Shown piece after piece: positions 35,039-43,844 of a DNA stretch of 64,000 nt; positions within the stretch are counted from its first letter, which is position 1; every line of letters begins with the position of its first letter. Origin of the DNA: Bacteroidota bacterium (GTDB lineage Bacteria > Bacteroidota > Bacteroidia > UKL13-3); contig JAIXSO010000020.1 of NCBI GenBank assembly GCA_027484685.1, forward strand, positions 62,001 to 126,000, in the 5' to 3' direction. Position numbers and translations under genes: made by a program. The notes below the pieces were generated by a model. The model had not been told where the DNA came from. It ran no database searches and was given only the letters and a program-made list of their open reading frames with translations.

Positions 35039-35671
35039 ATGAACGTTTCAGATATTTTAACAGAATTCTCAAAGTTTAGCAGCTTTTTGCCTGTTATAGT
35101 TGGGTTTATGTACTTTAATAAAATAAACAAGCCGTTTAAAAGGCTTGTTTATTTTTTTTGTCTCTCAGTTTTTTTTGAATATTTTGTAACTGAATTTAAA
35201 AAAGTTTATGGTACCAATGTGCCCCTTTTACATTTATTTACTCCAATAGAGTTTTGTATGTTTATTTGGGTGTTTTGGAAATACTTTGATAAAAGTATTT
35301 TTGTTTATTTAGCAATAATTGTTCCGTTTGTGGGCATTGCTTTGTTAGATGCCTTTTATATTAATGGTATTTATAGTCATAATATTGTGGCAAGGCCTAC
35401 TGAAAGTATAATACTTATGATTGCTTCTTTTTATTACTTTTATTTGAACTTAACCAATCATAATAAAACTACTTTAATTTATAGGGAAGCCATGTTCTGG
35501 TTTTCAACAGGTATATTGATTTACTTTGCTATTAATTTTTACATGTTTTTGATGATAAGCCAGCTAGTGCCTCCAACAGCTTATTTATCAATCGATATTC
35601 ATTCAGTATTTAATATTATAGCCAATTTGCTTTTTGCAAAAGCTTTTACTTGTTTTAAATGGAAGGATTAA
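35039..35671 (+). CDS. Multi-pass membrane protein of the sensory operon
   Basis: 210 residues with six to seven hydrophobic helices (…FLPVIVGFMYF, RLVYFFCLSVFFEYFV, FTPIEFCMFIWVFW, FVYLAIIVPFVGIALLDAFY, IILMIASFYYFYL, MFWFSTGILIYFAINFYMFLMI, VFNIIANLLFAKAF). It overlaps the kinase gene by 13 bases, so the two are co-translated. Since that kinase has only one short N-terminal helix, this protein may be its membrane sensor. No family was recognised. Confidence 0.6.
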   Translation: MNVSDILTEFSKFSSFLPVIVGFMYFNKINKPFKRLVYFFCLSVFFEYFVTEFKKVYGTNVPLLHLFTPIEFCMFIWVFWKYFDKSIFVYLAIIVPFVGIALLDAFYINGIYSHNIVARPTESIILMIASFYYFYLNLTNHNKTTLIYREAMFWFSTGILIYFAINFYMFLMISQLVPPTAYLSIDIHSVFNIIANLLFAKAFTCFKWKD

Positions 35672-36432
35672 CTATTATTTATTTAGCCGGCACTTTGTTT
35701 TCATTCCTTTTGGTGGGGTTTATTATTTATTATGTAATCCTACATCAAAAAAAGGTAAATGAATATAATTTGCAACTAAAGGAACAAGAACTAAAAAAAC
35801 AGCAAGCTTTATTGGTTGCTCTTACCGAAGGGCAAGAAAACGAACGTAAACGATTGGCCGAAGAACTGCACGATGGCATTGGTGCTAAACTTTCAGGCCT
35901 AAACATGAGTTTAGAATATTTGTATAACCAAGCCATTACCGATATAGATTTACTAAAACAAGTAAGCGTAGGAGTGAGCGAAACCATTGATGAAATCAGG
36001 GAAATTTCGCAAAACTTAAAGCCGAGTTCTTTATTTTCGAAAGGGCTGCATAAAAGTTTAGCAGAGTTTGTAGAACGATTGAATACCAAAGGCAATTGTT
36101 ATTACCATTTATACATCGAAAATTTTGATGAACCTATCAGTCAGGAGTTGCAGTTTGCTTTGTATCGCATTATTTCTGAATTAATGACCAATATAAATAG
36201 ACATGCAGAAGCTACCGAAGCATCCATACAAGTGTTATTAAATAACGATGGTGTGCTACAATTGATAGCTGAAGACAATGGCATTGGCTTTAAAACCGAA
36301 TACCAAGCCAATGGAAAAAATGGTATTGGTTTACAAAATATTGAAAATAGGGTAGCTGCTTTTAATGGTGAAATCAATATTGATTCTACCGCACAAGGCA
36401 CTACCATTATTATAGAAATACCAGTAATTTAA
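35659..36432 (+). CDS. HisKA_3 (NarX/DesK-type) histidine kinase
   Basis: 257 residues: one N-terminal helix (FSFLLVGFIIYYVIL), a short coiled coil (KKVNEYNLQLKEQELKKQQALLVAL), the dimerisation/H-box (ERKRLAEELHDGIGAKLSGL), then HATPase_c (SELMTNINRHAEA, EDNGIGFK, GKNGIGLQNIENRV). This is a minimal sensor with no input domain, in keeping with a separate sensor. It should phosphorylate the LuxR-type regulator 6 bases downstream. Confidence 0.92.
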   Translation: MEGLTIIYLAGTLFSFLLVGFIIYYVILHQKKVNEYNLQLKEQELKKQQALLVALTEGQENERKRLAEELHDGIGAKLSGLNMSLEYLYNQAITDIDLLKQVSVGVSETIDEIREISQNLKPSSLFSKGLHKSLAEFVERLNTKGNCYYHLYIENFDEPISQELQFALYRIISELMTNINRHAEATEASIQVLLNNDGVLQLIAEDNGIGFKTEYQANGKNGIGLQNIENRVAAFNGEINIDSTAQGTTIIIEIPVI

Positions 36433-36438
36433 TAAAAG

Positions 36439-37047
36439 ATGAAAGAGTCGATTAACATTTATATAGCCGATGACCATCAAATAGTAATTGATGGTTTATC
36501 GTTATTGCTCAAAAATCAAAACAATATTACCATAATTGGCACCTCCAACGATGGTATAAAAGCATATAACGATATAGTAGCATTGAAGCCCGATATTGCC
36601 TTGCTTGATTTACGCATGCCTGGTAAAGAAGGTTTAGAAATAATCAAATCGTTATTGGGCAAAACCCACACTAAGTTTATTATACTTTCCATGCATCAAG
36701 AAAAACGTTATGTGCTTGATGCCATGAATTACAATGCGCATGCTTATTTGCTTAAAAATGTGGGTCAGCAAGAATTGTTAAACACCATTTATAAAGTAGC
36801 CGTTGGCGAAAAATTATTTAATCAAGAATTGTTAAATAATCAAAAAGAAGAAAAAGCATTTTTATCACCACGAGAGATGGATGTATTGCGAGAGATAATG
36901 AATGGTTTAAAATCGGCAGAAATAGCCGAAAAATTAAACCTAAGCCATTTTACAGTAAATACCCACCGCAAAAATTTAATGAAAAAAGCAGGCGTAAATA
37001 ATGTATCGCAGTTGATAAGTTGGGTAAACGAAAAAGGAATTGTGTAG
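36439..37047 (+). CDS. NarL/LuxR-family response regulator
   Basis: 202 residues. The receiver has Asp57 (ALLDLRMPG), the Thr/Ser switch (IILSMHQ) and Lys (YLLKN). The LuxR helix-turn-helix is at about residues 137-195 (LSPREMDVLREIMNGLKSAEIAEKLNLSHFTVNTHRKNLMKKAGVNN). It is the last gene of the four-gene operon. The paired near-palindromes at 34127 and 34217 are its most likely binding sites, implying autoregulation. That link is inference. Confidence 0.92.
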   Translation: MKESINIYIADDHQIVIDGLSLLLKNQNNITIIGTSNDGIKAYNDIVALKPDIALLDLRMPGKEGLEIIKSLLGKTHTKFIILSMHQEKRYVLDAMNYNAHAYLLKNVGQQELLNTIYKVAVGEKLFNQELLNNQKEEKAFLSPREMDVLREIMNGLKSAEIAEKLNLSHFTVNTHRKNLMKKAGVNNVSQLISWVNEKGIV

Positions 37048-37059
37048 TCAAGCCCTGCG

Positions 37060-37300
37060 TGATTGTTGTCCCGATAAATCGGGAGTTTAATTGTTGTATT
37101 GTTAAATTGCTTATTGCTCATTTCCCATTGCCTCCTTCGACAAGCTCAGGATGACAATTTTCATCCCATCTCTCATTTCTCACTTCGCCCACGCCTTGTG
37201 TGATTGTTGTATTGCTAATTGCCTATTACCTATTGCTAATTGCTCATTGCCTCCTTCAACAAACTCAGTATCACAAACTACAATTAGCAAAAATCTATCG
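37060..37300. repeat. Intergenic dispersed-repeat fragments
   Basis: The 369 bases between the regulator and the dihydroorotase-like gene hold no gene. They contain a hairpin TCCCGAT-aa-ATCGGGA (37069-37084), two copies of a 'cctccttcga/acaagctcag/gatgac' element (37129 and, degraded, 37252), and A/T/C-rich 'ttgcctattacctattgctaattg' low-complexity strings. Confidence 0.7.
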
Positions 37301-37416
37301 TCTATAGTCCATTAACTAATTACCAAATTCACGCTTAAAACACTCCTCATCTCTAATTTAAGGCATTAGTTTGATTTGCCAATAGAAAATCCTACATTCG
37401 CCACGCTTTCTTTTTT

Positions 37417-38706
37417 ATGGAATTACTTATTTTAAATGCTACTATTTGTTTTCCCGCAAGTCCTTTTTTTAATAAAGTTTGCGATGTACTCATAGTTGGT
37501 AATCAAATAGATACTATTGCTTTGAGTAGCAAAAAAACATTTGCTAATTATACCAAAAACAAAAAAAACTGGATTACCGATGCAAATAATTCTTGGCTAA
37601 TGCCATCTATGGTTTGTTTGCGCAGCCATAGTTCAGATCCAGGAGATGAACATAAGGAAAGTTTAGAATCATTAGCGGAAGCAGCAATAGCAGGCGGTTT
37701 TTCCACTGTTTGTGTATTGCCTGATAGCAATCCAACTATCAATACCAAAAGTGCTGTGGAGTATGTTATCAATAAATCAAAACAACTTCCAGCTAAATTA
37801 TTGCCTTATGGCACTTTAAGCCAAAAATTAGAAGGAAAAGAGTTAAGCGAAATGTACGATATGCATTTGGCTGGTGCGGTGGGTTTTACCGATGCCAACC
37901 ATGCAGTAAAAAACAGTGGCTTAATGTTACGTGCTTTGCAATACAGCCAAATTTTTGGTGGTAAAATATTTACCCATGCCGAAGATGTGAATTTAAGTAC
38001 AGGTGGCCGCATGCACGAAGGAAATATAAGTGTGCTTTTAGGTTTAAAAGGTATTCCGGCCATGGCCGAAGAAATGGCTATTAAACGCGATTTGGAATTG
38101 GCTAAATATGCCAATGCGCCCATTCATTTTTCACATATTTCGAGCAAAGGCTCGGTAGAAATTATACAGAAAGCTAAAAAACAAGGCATTGCAGTTACTT
38201 GCGATGTGGCTGTAGCTAATTTAATTTTTACCGATAACGATATGTTAGAGTACAACTCTAACTTAAAATTAAATCCACCATTGCGCGGTAAAGAAGATAA
38301 AAGAGCACTTTGGGCAGGTTTAATGGATGGAACTATTGATGCCATTGTAACAGATCATTATCCGCAAAATGTGGAGTTAAAAGATGTGGAATTTGAGTAT
38401 GCCGATGAAGGAATGATTATGTTACAAACTGCTTTGCCATTGGTTTTAGCCAATGCGCCTAAAGGTTTTGAAATAAACCATTTGGTAGAAAAATTATGCA
38501 TCAATCCGCGTAATATTATCAATTTGCCAATTCCTGAATTAGAGGAAGGAAGTTTTGTTGACTTTATTATTTTTGACCCCAACGAAAAATGGATTTTGAA
38601 CGAAAAAACCAATCAATCAAAATCGAGAAATACAGTATTTTACAATAAAGAAATTAAGGGTAAGGTAAAATCATCGTACACTTCAAATTTAAATTACGAA
38701 AACTAA
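37417..38706 (+). CDS. Dihydroorotase-like protein lacking part of the metal site
   Basis: 429 residues, full length for a type I dihydroorotase. The first motif reads VCLRSHSSDPG where active enzymes have IDLHVHFREPG; Arg69 replaces the first metal His and Ser73 replaces the substrate-binding Arg. Later motifs are better kept: FTHAED, HFSHISSKGSVEII and VTDHYPQN. The protein is probably inactive or altered in chemistry, like the non-catalytic dihydroorotases that partner aspartate transcarbamoylase. It lies just before an acidic protein and a glycan cluster, not near other pyrimidine genes. Confidence 0.75.
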   Translation: MELLILNATICFPASPFFNKVCDVLIVGNQIDTIALSSKKTFANYTKNKKNWITDANNSWLMPSMVCLRSHSSDPGDEHKESLESLAEAAIAGGFSTVCVLPDSNPTINTKSAVEYVINKSKQLPAKLLPYGTLSQKLEGKELSEMYDMHLAGAVGFTDANHAVKNSGLMLRALQYSQIFGGKIFTHAEDVNLSTGGRMHEGNISVLLGLKGIPAMAEEMAIKRDLELAKYANAPIHFSHISSKGSVEIIQKAKKQGIAVTCDVAVANLIFTDNDMLEYNSNLKLNPPLRGKEDKRALWAGLMDGTIDAIVTDHYPQNVELKDVEFEYADEGMIMLQTALPLVLANAPKGFEINHLVEKLCINPRNIINLPIPELEEGSFVDFIIFDPNEKWILNEKTNQSKSRNTVFYNKEIKGKVKSSYTSNLNYEN

Positions 38707-38711
38707 ATAAT

Positions 38712-39374
38712 ATGATTATAGAAAATCAATCAAGAGTGGTTTTAAGCTCTTTAAAAGCGCTGCTTGAAACATATGCAGAAGGTAAAAATTTAAAAAACAT
38801 AACTGACGAATGCGGTCAGATTTTTGTAGCACAAAACAGTTTTGAGGATAAACTAAAAGCGTTAGATGCTTTGGTTCCTAAAAATGGTTATGGCGAAATA
38901 GAAGAAGTGGTTTTTGATTTGATGTTGGTTCATTTTTTATCGGCATTTGCGCACGATGAAGAGTATTTTGACTCGGAAGAGTGGATAGAAATTGAAGAAC
39001 AAACAGTAGAGCGTGGCACAGAATTATTAAATGTATTTTTATACATTAATGAAGCTAACGATGCTGATGCTGAAATTTCGATTGGCGACTTCTTAAACGA
39101 ATTTTTGCTAACCGACATGGACGAGTTTCAAGATGAGTTTAAAATTTATGAGCCATTAATTGAAAACGATTTGGAAGAAGCTGATTTTGACGATTTAACT
39201 GCTTTGAAGAAAACTTTAAGCGATGATTCGCCAATTAAAGATATGTTTATTCCTATGGTTATGTTTTTCCAAACTCCTTATTCTGTAAATATGGTAAGTC
39301 AGTTTAAATCAACTTATAATTCATACGAAATTGGTGTATTGGCTTCGTTAATTGCATTTGCAAATACTAAATAA
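38712..39374 (+). CDS. Conserved-looking acidic cytoplasmic protein
   Basis: 220 residues, 5 bases after the previous gene. Mostly helical, with many Asp/Glu (DSEEWIEIEEQTVERG, LIENDLEEADFDDL), no Cys pairs, no signal peptide and no membrane segment. I did not recognise a family. Its tight position suggests it is expressed with the dihydroorotase-like gene. Confidence 0.55.
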   Translation: MIIENQSRVVLSSLKALLETYAEGKNLKNITDECGQIFVAQNSFEDKLKALDALVPKNGYGEIEEVVFDLMLVHFLSAFAHDEEYFDSEEWIEIEEQTVERGTELLNVFLYINEANDADAEISIGDFLNEFLLTDMDEFQDEFKIYEPLIENDLEEADFDDLTALKKTLSDDSPIKDMFIPMVMFFQTPYSVNMVSQFKSTYNSYEIGVLASLIAFANTK

Positions 39375-39375
39375 T

Positions 39376-39930
39376 ATGAAACAGGACTTAAACCAAACTA
39401 GCCTTTGGCAGCTAATATTCAAGTTTGCCATTATTTATTCATTGGCTTTTATAAGTTTTCAATTGCTATTATTTATAATTTCTATTGAGCAAGAAAAATT
39501 TAAATGGCTCGTTTTTTTTATAAATATAGCCATTACCTTTAGTATATTATTTATAAGTTTAAAGAATATTAGAAATGAACTTTTAGAAGGATTTATGAGC
39601 TATGGAAAGTCCATTTCTATAGGATCGAAAATATTGTTAATTGCTTCACCTTTAATGGCATTTTGGACTTATATTTATTCTGCTTTTATTGATTCTGAAA
39701 CAGTAAAAGCGTCAATTGAACTTTCCAAAAAGCAAATAATAGAAAAAGGAGGAAGTGAAGAGCAAATTTCCGCTAGTTTAGAAATGATGAATCTTTTTAC
39801 AACTCCAACATTTTTAGTAATATTTTCATTTATTGGTGTGTTTTTTTCAGGTTTTATTTGTTTATTGTTGGTGTCTATTTTTATTCAAAAACCAAATACT
39901 GAAGACGAGTATAATAAATTAGGTAATTAA
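39376..39930 (+). CDS. DUF4199-family membrane protein
   Basis: 184 residues from the ATG at 39376 (MKQDLNQTSL…). A frame-open TTG upstream lies inside the preceding gene and is unlikely. Four helices (IFKFAIIYSLAFISFQLLLFII, KWLVFFINIAITFSILFI, KILLIASPLMAFWTYIYSAF, FLVIFSFIGVFFSGFICLLLVSIFI) with a short Lys/Glu loop in the last third are the DUF4199 pattern. No function is known. It precedes two glycosyltransferases, a neighbourhood common in this phylum. Confidence 0.7.
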   Translation: MKQDLNQTSLWQLIFKFAIIYSLAFISFQLLLFIISIEQEKFKWLVFFINIAITFSILFISLKNIRNELLEGFMSYGKSISIGSKILLIASPLMAFWTYIYSAFIDSETVKASIELSKKQIIEKGGSEEQISASLEMMNLFTTPTFLVIFSFIGVFFSGFICLLLVSIFIQKPNTEDEYNKLGN

Positions 39931-39972
39931 GGTAATTTAAGTTATAATTATTAATACATAAAATATTTTTAA

Positions 39973-40944
39973 GTGAAAGAAATTCAAATATCGGTTGTAA
40001 TACCATTTTATAATGAAGACGAATCTTTGCCTGAGTTATTGGCTTGGATAGAACGAGTAATGAATGAAAATAATTTCACTTACGAGGTGATAATGGTAGA
40101 TGACGGAAGTACCGACAATAGTTGGGCTGTAGTTGAACAATTATCGGCTAAAAATCCATTAATTAAAGCCATTAAGTTTAGACGCAATTATGGAAAATCG
40201 GCTGCATTAAATGTGGCTTTTCATAAAGTGCAAGGCAATGTGGTAATAACTATGGATGCCGATATGCAAGATAGTCCTGATGAAATTCCATCACTTTATA
40301 GTATGATAGTAAACGATGGTTACGATTTGGTAAGCGGTTGGAAAAAGAAACGTTACGACCCCATTACCAAAACCATTCCTACCAAAATATTTAATTGGGC
40401 TACTCGCAAAATGAGTGGCATTCAACTAAACGACTTTAACTGTGGTTTAAAATCGTATAAGGTAGATGTAGTTAAAGCCATTGAAGTTTATAATGAAATG
40501 CATCGTTATATTCCTGTTTTAGCTAAATGGAATGGTTTTACTAAAATAGCCGAAAAAGAAGTAGAACACAGAGCACGCAAATACGGAACTACCAAGTTTG
40601 GTTTCGACCGTTTTATCAATGGCTTTTTAGATTTGTTGACCATTTTCTTTGTTTCTAAATTTGGTAAAAAACCCATGCACTTTTTTGGTGTATTAGGAAC
40701 TTTGTTTTTTTTGTTTGGTTTTTTTGGTGCAGCATATATTGGCGCTCAAAAGCTTTGGTTTATGTCTCATAACTGGACTTTGAACCGTGGCATTACCGAA
40801 CAACCTATGTTTTATATTGCATTGGTTTCAATTATTATTGGTATGCAATTGTTTTTAGCAGGTTTTATTGGCGAGTTAATTAGCCGTAATTCAAGCGATA
40901 GAAACCATTACGGTATAACCAAATATTTGGGTTATAATGACTAA
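39973..40944 (+). CDS. Glycosyltransferase family 2, GtrB/DPM1-like
   Basis: 323 residues with a GTG start. GT-A motifs: ISVVIPFYNEDESLPELLAW, VDDGSTDNSW, DADMQDSPDEI (DxD) and SGWKKKRYDPITKT. Two C-terminal helices (HFFGVLGTLFFLFGFFGAAYIG and PMFYIALVSIIIGMQLFLAGFIGELI) anchor it. It probably transfers a sugar to a polyprenyl carrier on the inner leaflet. It overlaps the next transferase gene by 8 bases. Confidence 0.88.
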   Translation: MKEIQISVVIPFYNEDESLPELLAWIERVMNENNFTYEVIMVDDGSTDNSWAVVEQLSAKNPLIKAIKFRRNYGKSAALNVAFHKVQGNVVITMDADMQDSPDEIPSLYSMIVNDGYDLVSGWKKKRYDPITKTIPTKIFNWATRKMSGIQLNDFNCGLKSYKVDVVKAIEVYNEMHRYIPVLAKWNGFTKIAEKEVEHRARKYGTTKFGFDRFINGFLDLLTIFFVSKFGKKPMHFFGVLGTLFFLFGFFGAAYIGAQKLWFMSHNWTLNRGITEQPMFYIALVSIIIGMQLFLAGFIGELISRNSSDRNHYGITKYLGYND

Positions 40945-42064
40945 GAAAAAAATTTTAATTATTGGTCCAGCTTGGCCTTTGCGTGGCGGGTTGGCTACTT
41001 TCAACGAACGTTTGTGCCATGAGTTTAATGCACAAGGACATGAATGTGAAATAGCTAGTTTTTCGTTGCAATATCCAAATTTTTTATTTCCGGGTAAAAC
41101 GCAAATGAGCGATGACCCGCAACCAACTGATATTGTAATTCACTCTATTATCAATTCAATTAACCCGATTAATTGGCTTTCAGTTGGCTATAAATTAAAT
41201 AAAAAACAATACGATTTAGTAATTTTTAGGTATTGGATGAGCTTTATGGCTCCCGCTTTTGGTACCATAGCTAGGTTAATCAGAGCAAATGGTAAAACCA
41301 AAATTATTACCATAGCCGATAATATTATTCCTCACGAGCAACAGTTTTTTGATACTGCATTTACCCAATATTTTATTGACAGTAACCGTGGTTTTTTGGC
41401 CATGAGTCGCGAAGTTTATGCGCATATTGATTTATTTACTACAGGTAAACCCAAAAAATATGTGCCTCACCCCATGTACGATATGTTTGGGCCATTGCTT
41501 GATAAACAAGAAGCAAAACGCAAACTAGGGTTAGATGAAAACTGTAATTACCTTTTATTTTTTGGGTTTATACGCAAATACAAAGGCCTCACTTTGTTGT
41601 TAAACAGTTTTGCTTTATTACAGCAAAGTAATCCCAATTTAAAGCTAATTGTAGCAGGCGAATTTTACGAAAACAGTGAGCCTTATTTGGAACAAATAAA
41701 AAATTTAGGGCTAACAGATAGTGTCATTCTTCGCACCGATTTTATTCCAAATAATGAAGTAGGAGTTTATTTTTCGGCTGCTGATTTAGTAGTGCAAACT
41801 TATATTACTGCTACTCAAAGTGGTGTAACGCAAATAGCTTATTATTACAATAAACCTATGTTGGTTACCAATGTAGGTGGTTTGGCCGAGTTGGTTCCTC
41901 ACGAGGTAGTGGGTTATGTAGTTGAAAGAGACGAGCAAGCCATAGCACAAGCCATTAACGATTATTATACACAAAATAAAGAAGCAGAATTCACCGCCAA
42001 TATTGAAGTAGAAAAACAAAAGTTTACTTGGAAATATTTAACGGAGCAGTTGTTGGATATTTAA
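40937..42064 (+). CDS. Glycosyltransferase family 4
   Basis: 375 residues. The N-terminal loop GPAWPLRGGLATFNERL and the C-terminal half (LLFFGFIRKYKGLTLLLNSFALLQQ… NEVGVYFSAADLVVQTY… SGVTQIAYYYNKPMLVTNVGGLAELVP) are GT-B family 4 features, including the E-x7-E-like region near QSGVTQ. The donor and acceptor are unknown. Likely works with the upstream family-2 enzyme on an envelope glycan. Confidence 0.85.
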   Translation: MTKKKILIIGPAWPLRGGLATFNERLCHEFNAQGHECEIASFSLQYPNFLFPGKTQMSDDPQPTDIVIHSIINSINPINWLSVGYKLNKKQYDLVIFRYWMSFMAPAFGTIARLIRANGKTKIITIADNIIPHEQQFFDTAFTQYFIDSNRGFLAMSREVYAHIDLFTTGKPKKYVPHPMYDMFGPLLDKQEAKRKLGLDENCNYLLFFGFIRKYKGLTLLLNSFALLQQSNPNLKLIVAGEFYENSEPYLEQIKNLGLTDSVILRTDFIPNNEVGVYFSAADLVVQTYITATQSGVTQIAYYYNKPMLVTNVGGLAELVPHEVVGYVVERDEQAIAQAINDYYTQNKEAEFTANIEVEKQKFTWKYLTEQLLDI

Positions 42065-42168
42065 GTTGTGGAGTGCTTAAGTGTTGATGTTGGGAAGTGT
42101 TAAAGTGTTTAAGAATGTTCATTTTTTTAGTTTAAAACTACTAAACTTGTATTCCAATATTTATTGTT

Positions 42169-43572
42169 TTGAAAAATTACTTTAACCTACCCAATATTCA
42201 ACAAAAATTAAATGCCAACTATCAGTTTGATTTAAGGGCATTTGCTCTTTTTAGAATTGCGTTGGGTTTTGTAATGATGCTTGATATTTGTATCAGGCTT
42301 AGCGATTTTACGGTATTTTACACTCAAAATGGCGTTTTGCCTTTACAGTATTTTTCGCAATTTTTCGATAAATATTATTTCCTTCCCATTTACCAATTAA
42401 ACGATACTCCTTGGTTTGTAGGTATTTGTTTTGCAATTCATTTAATAGCTATTTTTTGCTTTGCAATTGGTTACCGAACCAAACTTTTTCAAGTTATTAC
42501 CTTGTTGTTTTACATTAGTTTACACATGCGTAATCCTTATGTATTGCAAGGTGGCGATGATTTAATAAGGTGTATGCTGATTTTTAGTTTGTTTATGCCT
42601 TTGAATGCTAGGTGGGCTGTGCAGACAAAAAAAATAACTCATAATTATACTTTTTACACATTGGTTTTTATGTTTCAGGTATTAATGGTGTATTGGGTTT
42701 CGGCATGTATGAAAAACTCAGCCGAATGGCATAGCGATGCTACAGCACTTTATTATGCCTTTAACCTCGATATTATTCAATGGCCTTTGGCTAAATATTT
42801 ATTGCAGTTTCCAACTTTGCTAAAAGTGTTAACGCATGTGGTGTTTTATTTTGAAATATTGATACCCATTCTGTTTTTTATTCCGTTTAAAAATCAAAAA
42901 ATGAGAGCCATAGGCATAATAAGTATTATGATATTTCAAATTGGAATTGCATCAACATTATATGTTGGGTTATTTTATTTAATAAATTTATGCGCTTTGA
43001 TTCCATTATTGCCAAGTCAGTTTTTTACTTATTTTAAAATGAAGCCATTAGAACAAGCCGAAGCATTGCCTTATCATCAAACGTATAATTATTGGGTAAT
43101 AGGTATTTTAGCTTATGTGTTGGTTTGGAACACCACTTATATTCCACAGTTCAGGTATGGTTTGGCTAAAAAATTTAGGACTGTGGCTTATACCATTGGT
43201 ATCAATCAAAGTTGGGGCATGTTTGCTCCCTCAGTTTTTAAAGATGATGGTTGGTTTGTTTACGAAGCACATTTGGCCAATGGCGATACCTTAGATTTAA
43301 ACAAAGCTTCGCAAAAAATAAGTTACCAAAAGCCAGAAAATATTTTAAGCACTATCAAAAACGACCGTTGGCGTAAGTACTCCGAACATTTGGTAATGCA
43401 GGATAAAGTTTGGATAAGAGAACCTTTAAAAAATGAAATTATACAAGAATATAACGCCTCTGTTTATGATGAAAGTAAAAAAATAAAACGTTTTTTTATC
43501 ATTTACATGAAAGAACTAACACCTCTACCTGGCGATACTGCCAAGATTACCCCAGAATATTTGACTTATTAA
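42169..43572 (+). CDS. HTTM domain membrane protein (gamma-carboxylase-like)
   Basis: 467 residues with a TTG start. FDLRAFALFRIALGFVMMLDICIRLSDFTVFYTQNGVLP is the HTTM opening, followed by about eight helices and a soluble C-terminal region. Distant relatives include vitamin K-dependent gamma-carboxylases, but the carboxylase Lys-rich motifs were not found, so the reaction is unknown. It is separated from the glycosyltransferases by ~100 bases of low-complexity sequence. Confidence 0.75.
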   Translation: MKNYFNLPNIQQKLNANYQFDLRAFALFRIALGFVMMLDICIRLSDFTVFYTQNGVLPLQYFSQFFDKYYFLPIYQLNDTPWFVGICFAIHLIAIFCFAIGYRTKLFQVITLLFYISLHMRNPYVLQGGDDLIRCMLIFSLFMPLNARWAVQTKKITHNYTFYTLVFMFQVLMVYWVSACMKNSAEWHSDATALYYAFNLDIIQWPLAKYLLQFPTLLKVLTHVVFYFEILIPILFFIPFKNQKMRAIGIISIMIFQIGIASTLYVGLFYLINLCALIPLLPSQFFTYFKMKPLEQAEALPYHQTYNYWVIGILAYVLVWNTTYIPQFRYGLAKKFRTVAYTIGINQSWGMFAPSVFKDDGWFVYEAHLANGDTLDLNKASQKISYQKPENILSTIKNDRWRKYSEHLVMQDKVWIREPLKNEIIQEYNASVYDESKKIKRFFIIYMKELTPLPGDTAKITPEYLTY

Positions 43573-43674
43573 TTTAATAAAAGAAAGTAATTTCAATAAA
43601 CGTTCGCAAGTTGAATTGTTTTAATATTTCAATGTCATTTTTTTTTGTAAAGGTTTAGAAAGAAATAGTGTGGT

Positions 43675-43775
43675 GGCCCGACAAAAATGCGGGGGTGCTT
43701 CAGGCCTAGTGCGGTGGGGAGCATATTTTTGTCTAGCTTTTTTGCATACTTTTTTAGCAATGAAAAAAGTATGAA
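43675..43775. repeat. GC-rich element and hairpin in convergent space
   Basis: About 60 bases (gtggcccgac…gcggtggggagc) are markedly G-rich and unlike the surroundings. Then follows a hairpin of 11 bp, CATACTTTTTT / AAAAAAGTATG (43745-43755 and 43763-43773). It lies between two convergent genes, so it may serve as a terminator and may be one copy of a dispersed element. Confidence 0.6.
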
Positions 43776-43844
43776 GAAAAACTTGAATGCTTGTGGAGTG
43801 AAGTTTGTTCTTTTGAAAAACTATAAGGTACTTTTAAGAAGATA

